In this document: positions 9,375 through 19,465 of the stretch, in pieces
How the letters are laid out: each line of letters starts with the position of its first letter
Position numbering within the stretch: position 1 is the stretch's first letter
From: Limnohabitans sp. 2KL-51
GTDB taxonomy: Bacteria > Pseudomonadota > Gammaproteobacteria > Burkholderiales > Burkholderiaceae_C
DNA length: 64,000 nt
Direction of reading: 5' to 3'
NCBI RefSeq assembly: GCF_003063645.1
Contig: NZ_NESJ01000013.1
Coordinates: forward strand, 95,289 to 159,288
The notes under the pieces: generated by a model
What the model was told of the DNA's origin: nothing
Database searches by the model: none
What the model saw: the letters and a program-made list of their open reading frames with translations, nothing else
Position numbers and translations under genes: made by a program

Positions 9375-10573
9375 ACATCCAACCCGTCGTCATTTCTGGT
9401 GCGGGCCCCGTCGGCTTGGTGTTGGCCATGCGGCTGGGTCACATGGGCATCGCTTGCACGGTGCTCGAATCAGCGCCCGAGTTGGCGCGCGGTTTGCGCG
9501 CCTCCACGTTTCATCCCCCCACGCTGGACATGCTGCAAGCGCATGGCATCACGGCCGGATTGATCGCAGCGGGATTGATCGCCCCCACCTGGCAAGTGCG
9601 CATGCACTCAACGGGCCAGTACGCCGAATTTGACCTGTCTGTCTTGAAAGACGACACCGCGCACCCCTATCGCTTGCAATGTGAGCAATGGCGCTTGTCT
9701 GAACTGTTGTTGGCACACATCCAGACCCATTTGCCCCATGTGCAGGTGCATTGGGGCAGTCCGCTGATCGGTTTTTCGCAAACTGACCACTCAGTCAAGG
9801 TGCAATACCAGTCGCCAGACGGCCATCTGCATCAGCTGGAGGCCTCCTTTTTAGTGGGCGCTGATGGCGGCCACAGCACGGTGCGAAAACAATTGAATTT
9901 GGAATTCGATGGCTTGACTTTCCCGGAGACCACCATCCTGGCCACCACCCGGTTTGCGTTCCATGAACACTTGCCAAGTCTTTCCTACATCAATTACTGC
10001 TGGAGCGAACGTGGCACTTTCAGTTTGCTGCGGCTGCGTGATTTATGGCGCGTGAGTTTGTATCCGGATGAGGGGGAAAGCATCGAAGAGGCCACTTCAG
10101 ACACCGCAGTCCAAGAAAAGATGCAGCGCATCTGGCTACGCCACGAAGCCTACGATGTCCTGGAAATCCGACCCTACCGGATTCACCAGCGGGTGGTGAA
10201 ACAGTACGTCAACGGTCGTGTGGTTTTGGTCGGCGATGCCGCCCATCTCAACAGCCCCAGTGGCGGCATGGGCATGAACGGCGGCATCCACGATGCGTTC
10301 AACCTGAGCGAAAAACTGGGTGCCATATTGGATGGGAAATGCGGCCTTGAAGCTTTGGCTTTGTATGAGCGTCAACGCCGCCCGATCGCCATCTCGCATG
10401 TGCTGGAGCAATCGGGCCGCAACCGTGCGCGCATGCAGGAGCGGGACATGTCCAAACGCCAGGCCGCCATGGCGGAATTGCAGCGCAAGGCCAGCGACCC
10501 TGTCCTGCACAAAGCCCATTTGCTCAACACCTCGATGATCACCGGCTTGCGGGAGTCTGCCGCCTTGACGTGA
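9371..10573 (+). CDS. FAD-dependent monooxygenase (aromatic hydroxylase type)
   Basis: GAGPVGLVLAMRLGHMGI Rossmann motif, GADGGHSTVRKQL, GDAAHLNSPSGGMGMNGGIHDAFNL. Confidence 0.88.
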   Translation: MNIQPVVISGAGPVGLVLAMRLGHMGIACTVLESAPELARGLRASTFHPPTLDMLQAHGITAGLIAAGLIAPTWQVRMHSTGQYAEFDLSVLKDDTAHPYRLQCEQWRLSELLLAHIQTHLPHVQVHWGSPLIGFSQTDHSVKVQYQSPDGHLHQLEASFLVGADGGHSTVRKQLNLEFDGLTFPETTILATTRFAFHEHLPSLSYINYCWSERGTFSLLRLRDLWRVSLYPDEGESIEEATSDTAVQEKMQRIWLRHEAYDVLEIRPYRIHQRVVKQYVNGRVVLVGDAAHLNSPSGGMGMNGGIHDAFNLSEKLGAILDGKCGLEALALYERQRRPIAISHVLEQSGRNRARMQERDMSKRQAAMAELQRKASDPVLHKAHLLNTSMITGLRESAALT

Positions 10574-10595
10574 TCTTCCAGGGCTAATGCCTGCA

Positions 10596-11570
10596 TCACT
10601 GCGCCTTGAGCTGGCCGGCCGTGATCACCGGCCCCCATTTCTTGATTTCTTGCTCCAGAAAAGTCTGAAATTCGGGTTTGTCCAGCCCCAAAGGCTGCAT
10701 GCCCAATTCGGCCAATTTGGTGCGCATTTCCGGTTGCGCCAGTATGCGCGCCATGTCCGCACGCAAACGCTCTTGCACCTGCAGGGGCGTTTTTGCGGGC
10801 ACCGACAAGCCGAACCAGGCGTCGCCTACGGCACCGGGCACCGTTTCAGACAATGTGGGCACTTGGGTGAATTCATTGTCACGATGATGCCCTGTCACCG
10901 CCAATGCACGCACTCGCCCGCCCTTGATGTGGGGTGCTGATGCAATCAGTGCATTGAACATGAAGTCAATCTGCCCGCCCATCAAATCATTGAACGCCGG
11001 CCCCGACCCCTTGTAGGGAATATGAACCATCTGAACCTTTGCCAATTGCTTGAGCAATTCGCCTGTCAGATTGCCCGCAGACCCCACACCCGCAGAGCCA
11101 TAGTTGATCTTGCCCGGCTGCAGCCGAATCATGTTCAGTAAATCCTGAACATTTTTAGCCGGATGGTCAGCCCGAACGATCAAGGCATTGGTGAACGTGC
11201 CGAACAAGTTGAGATGGACAAAGTCACTCAATGGCTTGTAATTTGTGATCTGGCCCATGAGCGGGCCCGTGGTCATGGCGGCACCGTTGCTGAGCAAAAC
11301 CGTATAGCCATCGGGTGCGGCCTTGGCAGCGAAGTCTGTGCCCAAGACCGACCCATTGCCGCCCCGGTTGTCCACGATCACCGATTGCCCCAAAGCCAAT
11401 CCAAGCCGCTCCGACAGCAAACGGGCCACCGTGTCGGCAGACCCCCCCGCCGCAAAAGGCACGATGAATTTGATGGGCTTTTGCGGGTACGCCGTTTGAG
11501 CAGCCAAGCTGCCGCCCCACCCACCAGCAAGCAACAAGGTGCTTTGCAACAAGCTGCGACGCGAGGCCAT
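10596..11570 (-). CDS. Tripartite tricarboxylate transporter (Bug family) substrate-binding protein
   Basis: YPQKPIKFIVPFAAGGSADTVARLLSERL, AAKAAPDGYTVLLSN, MVHIPYKGSGPAFNDLMGGQIDFMF. Confidence 0.9.
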   Translation of the reverse strand: MASRRSLLQSTLLLAGGWGGSLAAQTAYPQKPIKFIVPFAAGGSADTVARLLSERLGLALGQSVIVDNRGGNGSVLGTDFAAKAAPDGYTVLLSNGAAMTTGPLMGQITNYKPLSDFVHLNLFGTFTNALIVRADHPAKNVQDLLNMIRLQPGKINYGSAGVGSAGNLTGELLKQLAKVQMVHIPYKGSGPAFNDLMGGQIDFMFNALIASAPHIKGGRVRALAVTGHHRDNEFTQVPTLSETVPGAVGDAWFGLSVPAKTPLQVQERLRADMARILAQPEMRTKLAELGMQPLGLDKPEFQTFLEQEIKKWGPVITAGQLKAQ

Positions 11571-11678
11571 GACCCCTCCAGAAATTTCAGAGCGCGCTTG
11601 TTCGGGTTGACTCTTCATGGCGTGCAGGCTGGTTTGAAAGCTCAGATTCAAGCACATTGGCAGATGTGATGTCTACTT

Positions 11679-12761
11679 TCAGGCGACATCCGAGGTGAGC
11701 ACTCCGCGCCGAATCTGATCCCGCTCTAGGCTTTCAAACAGTGCTTTGAAGTTGCCTTCGCCAAAGCCTTCGTCGGCTTTGCGCTGGATGAATTCAAAGA
11801 AGACCGGGCCCAGCAGGGTTTGGCTGAAGATTTGCAGCAGCAAACGCTTTTCGCCATTGGCGGTTGATCCGTCCATCAAGATGCCGCGTGCCTGCAGCTC
11901 GGCCACGGGTTCGCCATGGCCCGGCAGGCGCTCTTCGAGCATCTCGTAATAGATGTCGTTGGGCGCGGTCATGAGCGGGATGCCCGCCATCTGCAGCGCG
12001 TCCACGCTTTTCAAAATGTCATCGGTCAACAGCGCAATGTGCTGGATGCCTTCGCCGTTGAATTGCATCAAAAACTCTTCGATCTGGCCGCCAGTCTTGC
12101 CCGACTCTTCATTCAGCGGGATGCGGATCATGCCGTCCGGCGCCATCATGGCTTGGCTGGTCAGGCCCGTGTATTCGCCCTTGATGTCAAAGTAACGAAT
12201 CTCTTGAAAGTTGAACAGCTTTTCGTAAAAGCCACTCCAGTACGCCATGCGCCCTTTGTAGACGTTGTGCGTCATGTGGTCGATGAGCTTGAGACCGTGG
12301 CCCGGCGGGTGGCGGTCCACGCCGTCGATGAATTCAAAGTCGATGTCGTAGATGCTTTTGCCATCTTCATAACGGTCGATCAAATACAAGGGCGCGCCGC
12401 CAATGCCTTTGATGGCGGGCAAGCGCAACTCCATCGGGCCCGTGGGCACATCCACCGGTTGTGCGCCCAACTCGAGGGCTCGCGCATACGCTAGGTGCGA
12501 GTCTTTGACACGAAACGCCAACGCACAGGCGCAAGGCCCGTGCTCGGCAGCAAAGTAACCAGCCAAGCTTTTGGGTTCGCGGTTGACGATGAAGTTGATG
12601 TCGCCCTGGCGGTACAGCACCACGTCTTTGGATCGGTGCTTGGCCACCAGCGAGAAGCCCATCTGCTCGAACAGCGGCTCCAGGGTGTTGGGGGTGGGGG
12701 ATGCGAACTCTACAAACTCGAAGCCGCACAGGCCCATGGGGTTGTCAAACAAATCGGTCAT
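11679..12761 (-). CDS. hppD: 4-hydroxyphenylpyruvate dioxygenase
   Basis: Start [73 protein letters not shown]. Confidence 0.93.
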   Translation of the reverse strand: MTDLFDNPMGLCGFEFVEFASPTPNTLEPLFEQMGFSLVAKHRSKDVVLYRQGDINFIVNREPKSLAGYFAAEHGPCACALAFRVKDSHLAYARALELGAQPVDVPTGPMELRLPAIKGIGGAPLYLIDRYEDGKSIYDIDFEFIDGVDRHPPGHGLKLIDHMTHNVYKGRMAYWSGFYEKLFNFQEIRYFDIKGEYTGLTSQAMMAPDGMIRIPLNEESGKTGGQIEEFLMQFNGEGIQHIALLTDDILKSVDALQMAGIPLMTAPNDIYYEMLEERLPGHGEPVAELQARGILMDGSTANGEKRLLLQIFSQTLLGPVFFEFIQRKADEGFGEGNFKALFESLERDQIRRGVLTSDVA

Positions 12762-12843
12762 GAAAATCTCCAGCAGTGAACGGGGCCACGCTGCAAGGTG
12801 AGCGCGGTCCGAATTGATATCGGTCAAACGAAACGGGGGGTGT

Positions 12844-12918
12844 TGTAGGTCGGTGGCTTTAGCCCCGACATGTCGGTGGTGGACCAAAAACACGTCGGAC
12901 CTGAAGGCCCAACCTATA
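12844..12918. repeat. REP-like inverted pair, GTAGGTCGG...CCGAC family
   Basis: TGTAGGTCGGTGGCTTTAGCCCCGACATG and inverted TATAGGTTGGGCCTTCAGGTCCGACGTG; related to 25244-25278. Confidence 0.75.
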
Positions 12919-13061
12919 AGAAAAGCTTCAAGCCTGCGGCGGCGCGCAGGGCTTGCCCCGCGTGCTGCGGGCGAGGTGGATGCCGAAAATCAATACCTGG
13001 ATGGCCATGGGCTGATGGTCGTCGCCCGAGCATCAAATGTCAAGCGACGAACCCGTTGGCC

Positions 13062-14042
13062 TTATTGCGGCTCGATGCCCACTTTCTTGACCAGCGCGGC
13101 AAAGCGCTCCATTTCACTTCGGAAGATGCGCTGAGCGTGCTCGGGCGTGCTGATGGCGATCGTGTTGCCTTGCTTGGCCATGGTTTCCTTGACGGCCGGC
13201 TCGTTGAAGGCCTGCACCAGGGCATCGTTGACCTTTTTTACCGCGGCAGGGCTCATGCCTTTGGGGCCGAGCACACCAAACCAGGCATCGATCACGTAAG
13301 TGGGCAAGCCCTGCTCCGCAAAAGTAGGAATGTCTGGCGCAGCGGCACTGCGCTTGTCACCGCACATGCCCACCGCCTTGAGCGCGCCACTCTTGATGTG
13401 CTGTTGCACACTGGGCAAGGCCAACACTGCAAAGTCAATTTGACCTCCCAACAAGTCGGTGACCATCGGGCCTACGCCTTTGTAAGGGATATGGCGTGCC
13501 TTGACACGGGCTTCGTCCACGAACATCTCGGCGGCCAAGTGCAAAATCGTCCCCGTACCGCCAGAGCCGAAGTTGTAACCATCCGGCTTGGCACGCAGGG
13601 CGGCAATGAATTCACGGCTGCTGCTGGTGGGCATTTTTTGTGGGTTCGCCACCAACACCAGGGGCGTTGCTCCCAGCACCGCAATCGGTGTGAAATCGCC
13701 GGGCATTTCAAAAGGCAGGTTTTTGATGACGCTGGGGAAGATCACCACGTTGTTGGACACCACCGACAAGGTCAAGCCATCGGGCGGGTTCTTGGCCATA
13801 GCCTGCAAACCGATGACGCCACTGGCACCGGATTGGTTTTCCACCACCACATTGGCACCCAAAGCCTTGCCAATAGCAGGTGCTGCTGCGCGCGTGATGG
13901 CGTCTACGCCCGAGCCTGTGGCGTTGGGCAAGATGAATTTGACGGGGCGATCGGCTTGCGCCAACGACAGGCCCGGAAATGCCATCGCGGCGGCCGATGA
14001 CAAAGCGGCCAATGCAGTGCGGCGTGTAATGTTTTGTTTCAT
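13062..14042 (-). CDS. Bug family tripartite tricarboxylate transporter substrate-binding protein
   Basis: Signal peptide; DRPVKFILPNATGSGVDAITRAAAPAIG; RHIPYKGVGPMVTDLLGGQIDFAVLALP. Confidence 0.87.
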   Translation of the reverse strand: MKQNITRRTALAALSSAAAMAFPGLSLAQADRPVKFILPNATGSGVDAITRAAAPAIGKALGANVVVENQSGASGVIGLQAMAKNPPDGLTLSVVSNNVVIFPSVIKNLPFEMPGDFTPIAVLGATPLVLVANPQKMPTSSSREFIAALRAKPDGYNFGSGGTGTILHLAAEMFVDEARVKARHIPYKGVGPMVTDLLGGQIDFAVLALPSVQQHIKSGALKAVGMCGDKRSAAAPDIPTFAEQGLPTYVIDAWFGVLGPKGMSPAAVKKVNDALVQAFNEPAVKETMAKQGNTIAISTPEHAQRIFRSEMERFAALVKKVGIEPQ

Positions 14043-14103
14043 GGAATGTCTCTTTCTTTGTTAGGGGGAGGTGAGGTAATTTACAACATGCGGCTGCGCT
14101 GAC

Positions 14104-15303
14104 TCAGGCCACGGCTTTGAGCGAACGCAAACGCTTGATCTCTGCATCACTCAGGCCCAAGCCTTGCAACAACTCATCGGTATTTTCACCTTGCTTGGGC
14201 GGCTGGTGGCGCACACCTAGGCGTTGCCCGTCCATGGTGAAGGGAAAGAGCGCCGCTCGGGCGGTCTGACCCGCTTTGGGGCCATCGGTCAAGCGCACAT
14301 CGGCAAGGCCACCGGTAGCCTGAAGGTGCGGGTCGTCAAACAACTCTTCGGGTTTGACGATAGGCGCAAAGGGCAGGCCGGCTTTTTCGAAAATCACGGT
14401 CAATTCGGCAGAGGTGAAGGCTTCCAGGCGGCGGCGCAGATCGGGCAACAACTCGGCACGCAGCGACACTCGGGCGTTGTTGTCAAAGTAGCGCGCATCG
14501 GCTTTCAGTTCGACGAAACCCAGCACATCGCAGAAGGTGGACCACTGGGCGTCACTCACTGCCGCCAAAAAGATCTGCTCGCCGTTCTTGACGGTGAACA
14601 CGTCGTACACCGCCCAGGCCGAGATGCGGTTGGGCATGGGCTCGGCCGCCTTGCCAGTGATGGCGTACTGTAGCATGTGCTGGCCCACCAAAAAGACGTT
14701 GTTTTCAAACAGCGCCGACTGGATCTCTTGCCCGCGTCCGGTGATGCCGCGCTGGATCAGCGCACCCAGCACACCGATGGCGCCAAACATGCCGCCCATG
14801 ATGTCGTTCACGCTGGTGCCTGCGCGCAGCGGGTCGCCTGGGCGGCCCGTCATGTAGGCCAGACCCCCCATCATCTGCACCACCTCGTCAAGCGCGGTGC
14901 GGTGGTCGTAGGGGCCGGGCAAAAAGCCCTTCAGGCTGGCGTAAATGATCTTGGGGTTGTGGGCCGACAGGCTGGCGTAGTCCAGCCCGTATTTGGCCAT
15001 GGAGCCGGGCTTGAAATTTTCGGCCACCACGTCAGCCGTGGCGCAGAGTTTGCGGGCCATTTCGGCCCCTTCGGGGCTTTGCAGGTTGATCTTGATGCTC
15101 TTCTTGTTGCGGTTGAACATCGGGAAAAAGCCCGCGCCCGAACCCAACAAATGCCGTGTGCGGTCGCCCTCGATCGGCTCGACCTTGATGACCTCGGCCC
15201 CCATGTCGGCCAACACCATGCCGCAAGTCGGGCCCATGACCATGTGGGTGAACTCGACGACGCGCAGGCCTTCGAGCGGAAGTTTCTTGTCGGAAGTGTT
15301 CAT
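14104..15303 (-). CDS. CaiB/BaiF family (class III) CoA-transferase
   Basis: LEGLRVVEFTHMVMGPTCGMVLADMGAEVIKVEPIEGDRTRHL; VVAENFKPGSMAKYGLDY. Confidence 0.93.
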   Translation of the reverse strand: MNTSDKKLPLEGLRVVEFTHMVMGPTCGMVLADMGAEVIKVEPIEGDRTRHLLGSGAGFFPMFNRNKKSIKINLQSPEGAEMARKLCATADVVAENFKPGSMAKYGLDYASLSAHNPKIIYASLKGFLPGPYDHRTALDEVVQMMGGLAYMTGRPGDPLRAGTSVNDIMGGMFGAIGVLGALIQRGITGRGQEIQSALFENNVFLVGQHMLQYAITGKAAEPMPNRISAWAVYDVFTVKNGEQIFLAAVSDAQWSTFCDVLGFVELKADARYFDNNARVSLRAELLPDLRRRLEAFTSAELTVIFEKAGLPFAPIVKPEELFDDPHLQATGGLADVRLTDGPKAGQTARAALFPFTMDGQRLGVRHQPPKQGENTDELLQGLGLSDAEIKRLRSLKAVA

Positions 15304-16250
15304 GCCGTCACTTCAGTTGCGCGCAAGGTCTTGGGCAAACCCGCCTGCGCGATCGAACCGTGCAGGCTCTCGCCCGCAAGCCACTGCGCCACCTGGGCGC
15401 GCAAAGCGATGAGCTGACCGAAATCAATGCCGGTGTCGATGCCCATGCTGGCCATCAAATACGCCAAATCTTCGGTCGCCACATTGCCGCTGGCCCCGGG
15501 CGCATGCGGGCAGCCGCCGATGCCGGCCAGACACGCGTCAAACCGGGTCTCACCCGCTTGCAGCGCGGCCATCACGTTGGCCAGCCCCAAGCCCCGCGTG
15601 TCATGAAAATGCCCGCAGCCCAGCTTGTCGCCCGCCACCTCGCGGGCTTTGGCAAACAGCTCGCCCACCTGGCGCGGATCGGCATAGCCCACGGTGTCAG
15701 CCAAGCCGACGCGGTCCACGCCCAAAGCGACGACCGCCTGGAGCAATCGCAGCACTTCGTCGACGGCCACCTGCCCCTGAAGCGTGCAACCGAACGCGGT
15801 GCTCATGCCCACTTCGATGCGGATGGCGGAACCCCGTGCCCGGCGTGCCTCCACCATGGCCCCGATCTCGGCCACCACGTCATCCGGCGCTTTGCGCAAG
15901 TTGGCCAGACTGTGCGCGTGGCTGGCCGACAGGGGCAGCAGCATCCAGTCGGCACCGCTGTCCATGGCACGCTCGGCCCCCTTCAGGTTGGGCACCAGCA
16001 CCGACACGACCAGGCCCGGCAGGGTTTTGGCAAAGGCCACCAGTTCGGCGGTGTCGGCCAGTTGGGGCAGCAGTTTGGGCGGCACAAAAGAGCCGACTTC
16101 GATCTCGCGGATGCCAGCGTCGTAAGCGCCTTGAATCCACTGCAGTTTTTGTGCAGTGGGCAGGGTGCGGGCAATGCTTTGCAAGCCGTCGCGCAGGCCC
16201 ACTTCGCGGACCGTCACGCGTTCGGGCCAATGAAATACCGTCATGTCCAA
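15300..16250 (-). CDS. Hydroxymethylglutaryl-CoA lyase-like protein (HMGL/pyruvate carboxyltransferase family)
   Basis: VREVGLRDGLQS; IREIEVGSFVPPKLLPQ; GCGHFHDTRGLGLANVMAAL; GIGGCPHAPGASGNVATEDL. Confidence 0.9.
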   Translation of the reverse strand: MDMTVFHWPERVTVREVGLRDGLQSIARTLPTAQKLQWIQGAYDAGIREIEVGSFVPPKLLPQLADTAELVAFAKTLPGLVVSVLVPNLKGAERAMDSGADWMLLPLSASHAHSLANLRKAPDDVVAEIGAMVEARRARGSAIRIEVGMSTAFGCTLQGQVAVDEVLRLLQAVVALGVDRVGLADTVGYADPRQVGELFAKAREVAGDKLGCGHFHDTRGLGLANVMAALQAGETRFDACLAGIGGCPHAPGASGNVATEDLAYLMASMGIDTGIDFGQLIALRAQVAQWLAGESLHGSIAQAGLPKTLRATEVTA

Positions 16251-16333
16251 TGTCCTTTAAGGGGGGGTAAGAAGAGTTTAATGGCTCGGATCGCTCATAG
16301 AATTCAAATTGCCCTTTGACTCCTTGGTAAAGC

Positions 16334-18355
16334 ATGCCTCACGACCACCCTCCCATGAACACCTTCCACGGGAAGATTCTTTACCTCAGCCAAGACCCTG
16401 CCCTGATTCGCCGCCAACTGGCGGGCGAGACCCTGACACGGGATCAGGCCGAGCCGCTGCGCGACGATGTCTCGACCGACGAGATCACGCCCGTGCACAT
16501 CATGAGCCATTACGACGACAGCTTGGGCGACTTTGCCCACACCGGGCTGCGCTGCGGTCAAGACAACCCCATCGAACGCCGCGCGCTCAGGCAAGCGGGC
16601 TTTGCGGTGCTGGTGGGCGGAAGGCGTTACGGCAAGGGCTCGTCGCGCGAGCACAGTCCCACCGCCGAGAAGCTGGCAGGTGTGCAGCTGGTGATTGCCG
16701 AGAGTTTTGAGCACATCTACCGCCAGAACGCCGACAACATTGGCCTGTTCACTTCGACCGATTTCGGTCTGCTGGCGCGCATTGAGCGGGGTGAGCACAT
16801 CACGCTGGCCGATCTGGTTCAAGGGCGCGAGGCCTTGGCGGCGTCGGTTCTGGAAGCGGGTGGTTTGCTGCGCTGGGGGCAACGGTTTTTATTGGGCGCA
16901 CATTCGCCCACGGGGGTGGGATCCTACGAGGAAGACCATACGCGATCGGTTGCCATCAAAGCAAACGGCCCTCAAACGCTGTTTGAAAAAATCCTGATGC
17001 GCCACCACCTGACAGCGCCCCACACACCCGAGCAGCCCCAGCCCGGCGACGGCTTGTTCGTGCAGGCGGACTGGCGCTTCATCCACGAGTACTACACCGG
17101 CATGGCCGACACCTTGATGAAAAACGCACTGGGCAAGGATTTCACCCTGCAGCGACCCGAACAGATCGTGGTGTTCGAAGACCACACCTCTTATGTCGAT
17201 GAAAGCCCGGCCCATGTGCGTGGTGGCCTGATCGTCAACATGCACGCCATGCGCCAGGCGCAGCGCAACTTTGCCGCGCGCCACGGCCTGCGCATGCACC
17301 GCACCCTGACCGAAGCCGAAGTGCTGTTGGACGACGGCCGCAACGTGGCCGGCATCTCGCACGCCATGGTGGCCGAGCACTACGCCCTGCCCGGCCAGGT
17401 GGTGGTGGGCACCGATTCGCACACACCGCACAGCGGCGCCTTGGGTTGTGTGGCCTTTGGTGTGGGCACCACCGACATGGCCAATGCCTTTGTGACCGGC
17501 GCGGTGCGCGTGACCCTGCCCGAGTGTGTGCGCGTTGAACTGCAAGGCCAGCTGCCAGCGGGCGTGACCGCCAAAGACCTCATGCTGCACCTGCTGGCCA
17601 CGCCCTACATCCGCAGCGGCAGCGGGGTGGGCAAGGTGTTCGAGTTTGCGGGCGAGGGCATTGCCCACTTGAGCACCGACGAACGCGCCACCCTCACCAA
17701 CATGTGCGCCGAATTGGGCGGGCTGACCGGCATCGTGGCGCCCGATGTCGAAACTCTGCGCTTTCTGCGCGAACGGCGCGGTGTGGACGCGGTGATCGAG
17801 GACTGGATGCACAGCGACGATGGCGCGCAATACACCCACCACATGGCGGTGAACCTGTCCACTCTTAGCCCTATGGTGGCGCGGCCCGGTGACCCCGGTC
17901 AGGGCTTAGCGCTGGTGGACTTGCCCGAGCGCGTGCACATCGACATCGCCTATGGCGGCTCGTGCACAGCGGGCAAACGCGAAGACTTTGACCACTACCA
18001 CAGGGTACTTTCTTGGGGTCTGAAAAACGGTCTGAAGGTGCCAGAAGGCGTGCAAGTGTTTTTGCAGTACGGCACCACCGCCGTGCGTGATTACTGCTTG
18101 GCCCAAGGCTATGACAAGACTTTCGCCGCTTTGGGCGTGCGGATTTTGCAGCCCTCTTGCGGGGCCTGCGCGAACTGCGGGCCGGGTTCATCGACCGATG
18201 CGGCGCAAGTCACCGTGAGCGCCATCAACCGCAATTTTCCGGGTCGCTCAGGCCCGGGACAAGTCTGGCTGGCCAGCCCGCCCACGGTGATGGCGAGCGC
18301 TTTGGCGGGGGAATTAATCTCGTTTGAAGCGTTGCAGCGGCGTACCCCGCCGTGA
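16334..18355 (+). CDS. Fused aconitase/isopropylmalate-dehydratase-type protein, swivel (small-subunit) domain N-terminal and catalytic large-subunit domain C-terminal
   Basis: N-terminal YGKGSSREHSPTAEKLAG (LeuD-like), C-terminal GTDSHTPHSGALG, YGGSCTAGKREDF, PSCGACANCGPGSS (LeuC-like Fe-S ligands). Confidence 0.88.
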   Translation: MPHDHPPMNTFHGKILYLSQDPALIRRQLAGETLTRDQAEPLRDDVSTDEITPVHIMSHYDDSLGDFAHTGLRCGQDNPIERRALRQAGFAVLVGGRRYGKGSSREHSPTAEKLAGVQLVIAESFEHIYRQNADNIGLFTSTDFGLLARIERGEHITLADLVQGREALAASVLEAGGLLRWGQRFLLGAHSPTGVGSYEEDHTRSVAIKANGPQTLFEKILMRHHLTAPHTPEQPQPGDGLFVQADWRFIHEYYTGMADTLMKNALGKDFTLQRPEQIVVFEDHTSYVDESPAHVRGGLIVNMHAMRQAQRNFAARHGLRMHRTLTEAEVLLDDGRNVAGISHAMVAEHYALPGQVVVGTDSHTPHSGALGCVAFGVGTTDMANAFVTGAVRVTLPECVRVELQGQLPAGVTAKDLMLHLLATPYIRSGSGVGKVFEFAGEGIAHLSTDERATLTNMCAELGGLTGIVAPDVETLRFLRERRGVDAVIEDWMHSDDGAQYTHHMAVNLSTLSPMVARPGDPGQGLALVDLPERVHIDIAYGGSCTAGKREDFDHYHRVLSWGLKNGLKVPEGVQVFLQYGTTAVRDYCLAQGYDKTFAALGVRILQPSCGACANCGPGSSTDAAQVTVSAINRNFPGRSGPGQVWLASPPTVMASALAGELISFEALQRRTPP

Positions 18356-18370
18356 ACGCTGCCACAAGAC

Positions 18371-18631
18371 TCAGCGGTAAAACGCTTCGACCGTGCCTTT
18401 GATTTTGATCAGCAAGGGCTGGCCTTTGCGGTCCAGCGCCTTGCCGGCGGGCACACGCACCCAGCCTTCGCTGATGCAGTATTCCTCGACATCGTTGCGG
18501 TCTTTGCCATTGAAGCGGATGCCGATGTCGTGCTCGAACACGGCGCGCACATGGTGCGGGCTGCGGGCGTCGATGGACAAACGGTCAGGCAATTCGGGAC
18601 GGGGTTCTGCGGCAGGGGTGGTATCGGTCAT
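18371..18631 (-). CDS. DUF3297 family protein
   Basis: LPDRLSIDARSPHH..GIRFNGKDRNDVEEYCISEGWVRVPAGKALDRKGQPLLIKIKGTVE. Confidence 0.8.
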   Translation of the reverse strand: MTDTTPAAEPRPELPDRLSIDARSPHHVRAVFEHDIGIRFNGKDRNDVEEYCISEGWVRVPAGKALDRKGQPLLIKIKGTVEAFYR

Positions 18632-18721
18632 GGGCTTAAACTTTTTTAACCTACCGAATCTATACCAAAACAGGCCCACATGACGTGTTTTGTCGATCTA
18701 ACCGACAGGCATGGGTGGCCC

Positions 18722-19465
18722 TCAATGCACAAAATGGATGCGCACGCAAAGCTGGTAACCCACACCCCAAACCGATTTGATGGCCGGCTCGTCGCCTTCG
18801 GCCTGGACGCTTTTGAATTTTTTGCGCAACCTGGCAATCATTTCTTCGAGGGCGTGCTTGCTCATCAAGCTGTCGTCATCCTCGTCAGCGAACAAATCGC
18901 ACAAAGTGCCCGACTGCATGGTGTTGTCTTTGGCCTGCACCAGCGCCAGCAAAATGGTTTTCTCCTTGCTGGTCAAACGCAACTTTTGAGTCAGGTCTGG
19001 CCCCTGCAAAGTGCGGTCACGCAAACTGAGCGACCACGCTTTGGTCGTCTGCGCCTGTTTCAAGCGGCGTCCCAGATTGAGCAACACCAACACCAGTTCG
19101 TCCGGCGACACGGGTTTGGTCAGGTAAAAATCGGCCCCGCCTTGTTTGTAACCCGCGATCCGATCGTTCAACGCGACCCGGGCGGTCATGATCACGATGC
19201 CGGCATCCGGTCGCGATGCCCGCACCCGGCGACAAAGGCTCAAGCCATTTTCTCCAGGCAGGTTCAGGTCAATCAGGTAAAGGTCAAATGCAACGCGGGC
19301 AGTCAGATCATCCAAGCCCATCGCGCTGTTGGCGGCATGCACCTGAAAACCGTGCGCCGTCAAGTGCACTTCAATCTCCTCGCGCAACAAGCGGTCATCC
19401 TCCACCAGGGCCACCACCAGGGGCGAGTTCGAATCTGCAGACTCTAACGAAATAGGGGAATTCAA
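18722..19465 (-). CDS. Response regulator, OmpR-like winged-helix output
   Basis: Receiver EDDRLLREEI, DLYLIDLNLPGENGL, YLTKP; C-terminal winged-helix IKSVWGVGYQL. Confidence 0.88.
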   Translation of the reverse strand: MNSPISLESADSNSPLVVALVEDDRLLREEIEVHLTAHGFQVHAANSAMGLDDLTARVAFDLYLIDLNLPGENGLSLCRRVRASRPDAGIVIMTARVALNDRIAGYKQGGADFYLTKPVSPDELVLVLLNLGRRLKQAQTTKAWSLSLRDRTLQGPDLTQKLRLTSKEKTILLALVQAKDNTMQSGTLCDLFADEDDDSLMSKHALEEMIARLRKKFKSVQAEGDEPAIKSVWGVGYQLCVRIHFVH

